This document shows, piece after piece, positions 13,722 through 13,763 of a stretch of DNA of 13,763 nt (position 1 is its first letter; each line of letters starts with the position of its first letter). The stretch spans positions 1 through 13,763 of the forward strand of contig JAEWNM010000218.1 in the NCBI GenBank assembly GCA_023392755.1, written 5' to 3'. The DNA is from Bacillota bacterium. Its GTDB lineage: Bacteria > Bacillota > Clostridia > Christensenellales > Aristaeellaceae. The notes under the pieces are model-generated. The model searched no databases and had not been told where the DNA came from. It worked only from the letters and a program-made list of their open reading frames with translations. The position numbers and the translations under genes were made by a program.

Positions 13722-13763
13722 GCTTATGACAAACGGAAGATGCGGGTGCTGTGTGCCATTTTG

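Noticed and set aside
1..13763. CRISPR array, insertion sequence, integrase, toxin-antitoxin or phage defence genes
   Set aside because: No regularly spaced direct repeats, terminal inverted repeats, transposase motifs or defence-type genes were seen on either strand.

Overview
The window reads as chromosomal DNA of a Bacillota (Firmicutes) bacterium, most likely an uncultured, fairly GC-rich gut-type Clostridia lineage. The reasons are the strong AGGAGG-type ribosome binding sites before most genes, a two-permease carbohydrate importer with no ATPase of its own (the Lpl/Ytc-like arrangement), a GntR-LacI hybrid regulator, and lipoprotein and signal sequences of Gram-positive style. The lineage is an inference; there is no rRNA or marker gene to confirm it.

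Layout. On the minus strand at the left are the N-terminal part of a GH38 alpha-mannosidase (1-1184, running off the left edge) and, upstream of it, a GntR/LacI-type regulator (1289-2446). A strong hairpin (1231-1286) separates the two. A 269-bp divergent control region (2447-2715) holds two facing sigma-A-type promoters. An identical 14-bp near-palindrome is laid across the start region of both, so the regulator probably controls itself and the facing operon.

The plus-strand operon (2716-11081) encodes two ABC permeases, a secreted solute-binding protein, a GH3 beta-glycosidase with an inserted PA14 domain, a short-chain dehydrogenase, and an enolase-superfamily sugar-acid dehydratase of the ManD/RspA group. 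The GH3 gene is split near its 3' end by a -1 frameshift. Hairpins occur in the gaps before the binding-protein, GH3 and dehydrogenase genes. The operon ends in an unusually structured 140-nt 3' region finishing in TTTTTT.

Convergent to this, on the minus strand, is a second small unit: a lipoprotein serine hydrolase (beta-lactamase/PBP-like fold, 12116-13681) followed by another short-chain dehydrogenase (11233-12069). A perfect 14-bp palindrome lies just upstream.

Working model (inference). An oligosaccharide is imported intact and trimmed in the cytoplasm by the GH38 and GH3 enzymes, neither of which has a signal peptide. The SDR plus ManD/RspA pair would oxidise a released aldose to an aldonic acid and dehydrate it to a 2-keto-3-deoxy acid. 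The GntR/LacI regulator would sense the sugar. I saw no mobile element, CRISPR array, tRNA or rRNA. The window is best described as a carbohydrate-utilisation locus with some unusual regulatory and structural details rather than a wholly new system.
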